Origin: Flavobacterium sp. AG291
GTDB taxonomy: Bacteria; Bacteroidota; Bacteroidia; Flavobacteriales; Flavobacteriaceae
Assembly (NCBI RefSeq): GCF_003350375.1
Contig: NZ_QQAR01000011.1
Span: forward strand, 62,001-126,000
Reading direction: 5' to 3'
Length of the DNA stretch: 64,000 bases
Shown here: piece after piece, positions 61,849 to 64,000 of the stretch
Layout of the letters: each line of letters starts with the position of its first letter
Numbering within the stretch: the stretch's first letter is position 1
Notes under the pieces: generated by a model
What the model was told of the DNA's origin: nothing
The model's input: the letters and a program-made list of their open reading frames with translations, nothing else
Database searches by the model: none
Program-made: the position numbers and the translations under genes

Positions 61849-62773
61849 TAATTGATTTTTTTATAATGTATTTAGGTCTTTGTTTTGTTTCCAGATAAGT
61901 TCGCCCAAGGTATTCTCCTATTACACCAATCCCAATAAGCTGTACACCCCCAAAAAACAGTACAGCTACCATTAGAGAAGCATATCCTGAGACATTAATA
62001 CCGAAGAAGAGCTTTTCAATAATAATTTTTAAGCCATATAAAAAAGAGATGAAAGCCGTTATGCCACCAAAGTAAGTCCATATCTTTAACGGAAGGGTTG
62101 AAAACGAAGTGATGCCCTGAATAGCTAAATTCCACAATTTGAAGAAATTGAATTTAGTATCACCTTCATTCCTTGCAGGCCTTACATAAGTAACAACCAC
62201 AGTATCAAAACCAACCCAACTCATAAGCCCTTTCATAAAAAGCTGGTTTTCTTTAAGTTTTAGTATCTCGTTTACTACCTGGCGTGTCATCAGGCGAAAG
62301 TCACCTACATTATCTTCAAGCTTAAGCGAAGACATTTTATTATTCACCTTATAAAACATTTCAGCCGACCTCCTTTTCAAATAACTATCTGTCCCTCTGT
62401 CTATTCGCTTCGCTAAAACAACATCAGCTCCTTCCTCATATTTTTTCAGCATCTCAAAAACAACTTCAAAAGGATCCTGAAGATCAACATCCATAGGAAT
62501 AATCAAATCTCCTGAGGCATGCTCAAGCCCTGCAAAAAGAGCCGATTCCTTACCAAAATTTCTTGAAAAGAGTATTGCCCTGACATAAACATATTTATTC
62601 GCTAGTGCTTCAAGAATAGCAGCAGTATTATCTTTGCTGCCATCATCAACAAACTGAATATCAAAATTATAATTCAATTCTGAAAATTTCGGATAATGTA
62701 TATTGAACTCATCTATAAAGGTATTGAGATTCAACTGTTCATTATACACAGGCACTACAAGAGTAACATTCAT
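61826..62773 (-). CDS. GtrB-like polyprenyl-phosphate glycosyltransferase (GT2)
   Basis: Membrane GT2 enzyme of 315 aa from ATG 62773 (the frame opens at a TTG, 62782). Motifs: LVVPVYNEQLN, IQFVDDGSKDNT, FGKESALFAGLEHASGDLIIPMDVDLQDP (DxD-type metal site) and GDFRLMTRQVV. Two C-terminal TM helices lie at about 228-252 and 262-287, the GtrB/DPM topology. It should load glucose (or another sugar) on undecaprenyl phosphate for the coupled GtrII-type enzyme. No GtrA flippase gene is adjacent in the window. Confidence 0.93.
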   Translation of the reverse strand: MNVTLVVPVYNEQLNLNTFIDEFNIHYPKFSELNYNFDIQFVDDGSKDNTAAILEALANKYVYVRAILFSRNFGKESALFAGLEHASGDLIIPMDVDLQDPFEVVFEMLKKYEEGADVVLAKRIDRGTDSYLKRRSAEMFYKVNNKMSSLKLEDNVGDFRLMTRQVVNEILKLKENQLFMKGLMSWVGFDTVVVTYVRPARNEGDTKFNFFKLWNLAIQGITSFSTLPLKIWTYFGGITAFISFLYGLKIIIEKLFFGINVSGYASLMVAVLFFGGVQLIGIGVIGEYLGRTYLETKQRPKYIIKKSINENQRAG

Positions 62774-62782
62774 ACTTAGCAA

Positions 62783-63154
62783 TTATTTATGTCAATTCCG
62801 AATCAACATATAAGATTGTAAATATAAATTAATTAAGAATTGACACTACCATGTTAAATCATAAAATCGCTTTTTTCTGACAACTCAGTAAAATAATGTC
62901 TTTATTTATTAGCGCCAAAAAAAGCAATATTAAAACTCAAAACACTATAAACCAAAAGCTTAACGCTTTTAATATTACGCAGCAAAAGAGCATTTTTGGC
63001 GTTTTTGAGATACCAAAAGCGTAAGATTAACACTTTTTTGAGTCATTTGTGTAAGATATTACTCTAAATAAAAATCCCTTGCTGAAGCAAGGGATTTTTC
63101 AATTTTATATCTTTTTGCAAATCACTGAAAACTACGACCGCAAACTTTATACTT
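62783..63154. other. Intergenic region between clpX and the glucosylation genes
   Basis: About 372 nt. It holds the clpX terminator (63070-63099) and, further left, two imperfect direct repeats: ACCAAAAGCTTAACGCTTTT at about 62952-62971 and ACCAAAAGCGTAAGATTAAC at about 63012-63031. The rest is very AT-rich. It must contain the promoter of the gtrB-like operon on the minus strand; I cannot pick a convincing -7/-33 pair. Confidence 0.5.
63070..63099. terminator. Terminator after clpX
   Basis: AAAAATCCCTTGC, loop TGAA, GCAAGGGATTTTT; 13-bp perfect stem. Confidence 0.92.
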
Positions 63155-64000
63155 TTATGAAGCCGTTTTAAGACGCTTTAAAAGTGTCCTGTTCAGGTGG
63201 TGTTCTACATAGTCTTTATCGATATGCAGTTCCTTCTCTTCAGACCCTGGCAATTCATACATTGCTTCGGTTAGGATAGCCTCACAAAGCGAACGTAACC
63301 CTCTGGCACCCAGCTTGTACTCCAGTGCTTTTTCTACAATATAGTCAAGCGCATCGTTTTCTACAGTAAGAGCAACCTCATCCATAGCGAATAACTTAAC
63401 ATATTGTTTTACAAGGGCATTCTTAGGCTCAGTAAGAATAGCACGAAGCGTTTCCCTATCCAGTGGATCCATATGCGTAAGCACCGGCATACGCCCGATG
63501 ATCTCAGGAATAAGTCCGAAATCTTTAACATCCTTTGGGATAATATATTGCAACAGGTTATCCTTATCTATGTTGTCTGTATTCCTTGACGTGCTGTACC
63601 CAACCGCTTGACGGTTAAGCCTTTTTGATATGATACGTTCTATACCATCAAAAGCACCTCCGGCAATAAACAGGATATCCTGTGTATTTACCTCAATGAA
63701 TTTCTGGTCAGGGTGTTTACGGCCACCTTTCGGCGGAACGTTAACTACCGTACCTTCAAGCAGTTTCAGTAAAGCCTGCTGTACTCCCTCACCCGATACG
63801 TCACGGGTAATAGAAGGGTTGTCGCTTTTACGGGCAATCTTGTCTATCTCATCGATAAACACAATACCACGCTCAGCTTTTTTAACATCATAGTCAGCAG
63901 CCTGTAACAGACGCGTTAGTATACTCTCTACGTCCTCACCCACGTAACCTGCTTCAGTAAGTACCGTAGCATCTACAATAGTTAAAGGCACATTAAGCAT
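63155..64000 (-). CDS. clpX: ATP-dependent protease ATPase subunit ClpX, 5' part outside the window
   Basis: The C-terminal 281 residues of ClpX, the AAA+ unfoldase feeding ClpP. The zinc-binding N-domain and Walker A lie beyond the right edge; the leftmost methionine is internal (ClpX has ARM-LNVP-type sequence here). Visible: [26 protein letters not shown] (pore-1 loop GYVG), Walker [29 protein letters not shown], the ClpP-contact loop with VGY in RQAVGYSTS, sensor 1 region [25 protein letters not shown], and sensor 2 [16 protein letters not shown]. Partial only because of the window boundary. Confidence 0.96.
   Translation of the reverse strand: MLNVPLTIVDATVLTEAGYVGEDVESILTRLLQAADYDVKKAERGIVFIDEIDKIARKSDNPSITRDVSGEGVQQALLKLLEGTVVNVPPKGGRKHPDQKFIEVNTQDILFIAGGAFDGIERIISKRLNRQAVGYSTSRNTDNIDKDNLLQYIIPKDVKDFGLIPEIIGRMPVLTHMDPLDRETLRAILTEPKNALVKQYVKLFAMDEVALTVENDALDYIVEKALEYKLGARGLRSLCEAILTEAMYELPGSEEKELHIDKDYVEHHLNRTLLKRLKTAS

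Noticed and set aside
60385..62773. Prophage remnant carrying serotype-conversion genes
   Set aside because: No integrase, attachment site or phage structural gene nearby; the pair alone does not make a prophage.

Overview
The window is a chromosomal segment of a member of Bacteroidota, almost certainly family Flavobacteriaceae and close to Flavobacterium. The evidence is an AT-rich sequence, promoter -7 boxes of the TAnnTTTG type, almost no Shine-Dalgarno sequences, a type IX secretion (T9SS) plug protein, a B-type T9SS sorting domain, an S46 peptidase, a fused FolK-deoxynucleoside kinase, a SusB-like GH97 enzyme and a bacterial GH3 protein. The genome is mostly short operons of housekeeping genes separated by strong hairpin terminators. 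I see no prophage, integrase, insertion sequence, CRISPR array or rRNA.

Layout. 1-3040 (minus) holds four tandem paralogous secreted proteins with a stand-alone carboxypeptidase-regulatory-like domain. 3138-4395 holds pepE and a broken DEDDh exonuclease. tRNA-Gly(UCC) is at 4560-4632. 4942-7224 holds two convergent L,D-transpeptidases. 7560-12141 holds gpmI, an acetyl-CoA hydrolase/CoA-transferase, map and a methyltransferase. 12232-15039 is an M16 protease. 15210-18711 holds the T9SS plug gene, apaG and pruA. 18769-23236 holds rsmG, a fatty acid desaturase, an aminotransferase and purT. 23300-29023 holds a membrane protein of unknown function divergent from a two-component system, a Usp-like protein and a bestrophin. 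29684-32424 holds fabD, a GNAT enzyme and waaA (Kdo transferase). 32518-35095 is a sugar-nucleotide operon (DegT-type aminotransferase, small membrane protein, galE). 35171-36783 holds a GNAT enzyme, an AhpD-like protein and a Crp regulator. 36867-40480 holds a DPP11-type peptidase, a small acidic lipoprotein and corA. tRNA-Leu(UAA) and tRNA-Gly(GCC) follow, then mutS, a TrmH-type methyltransferase, a large T9SS-exported lectin-like protein, a HAD phosphatase, folK-dNK, sppA, an AsmA-like protein, a DUF2797 protein, a GH3 protein, several small unknowns, a GH97 alpha-glucosidase, a GtrII/GtrB glucosylation pair and the 3' part of clpX, which runs off the right edge.

Common themes are cell envelope building and remodelling (L,D-transpeptidases, waaA, DegT/galE, GtrB/GtrII, AsmA, SppA, fabD, desaturase), T9SS-linked secretion, and extracytoplasmic peptide or glucan breakdown (DPP11, M16, PepE, GH97).

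The least explained material lies between genes. At least five families of interspersed, hairpin-rich repeats recur here: a CTCACCCC/GGAGAGGGG family, a GTCATTGCGAGC family, a ~155-bp nested inverted repeat bounded by TTCCCTACGGGAA, a GCGGCATATTTATAG family, and a TCAGTTTTCAGTC family. The nested element and the four-gene paralog array are the best candidates for something undescribed. I did not find a clear new defence or biosynthetic system.
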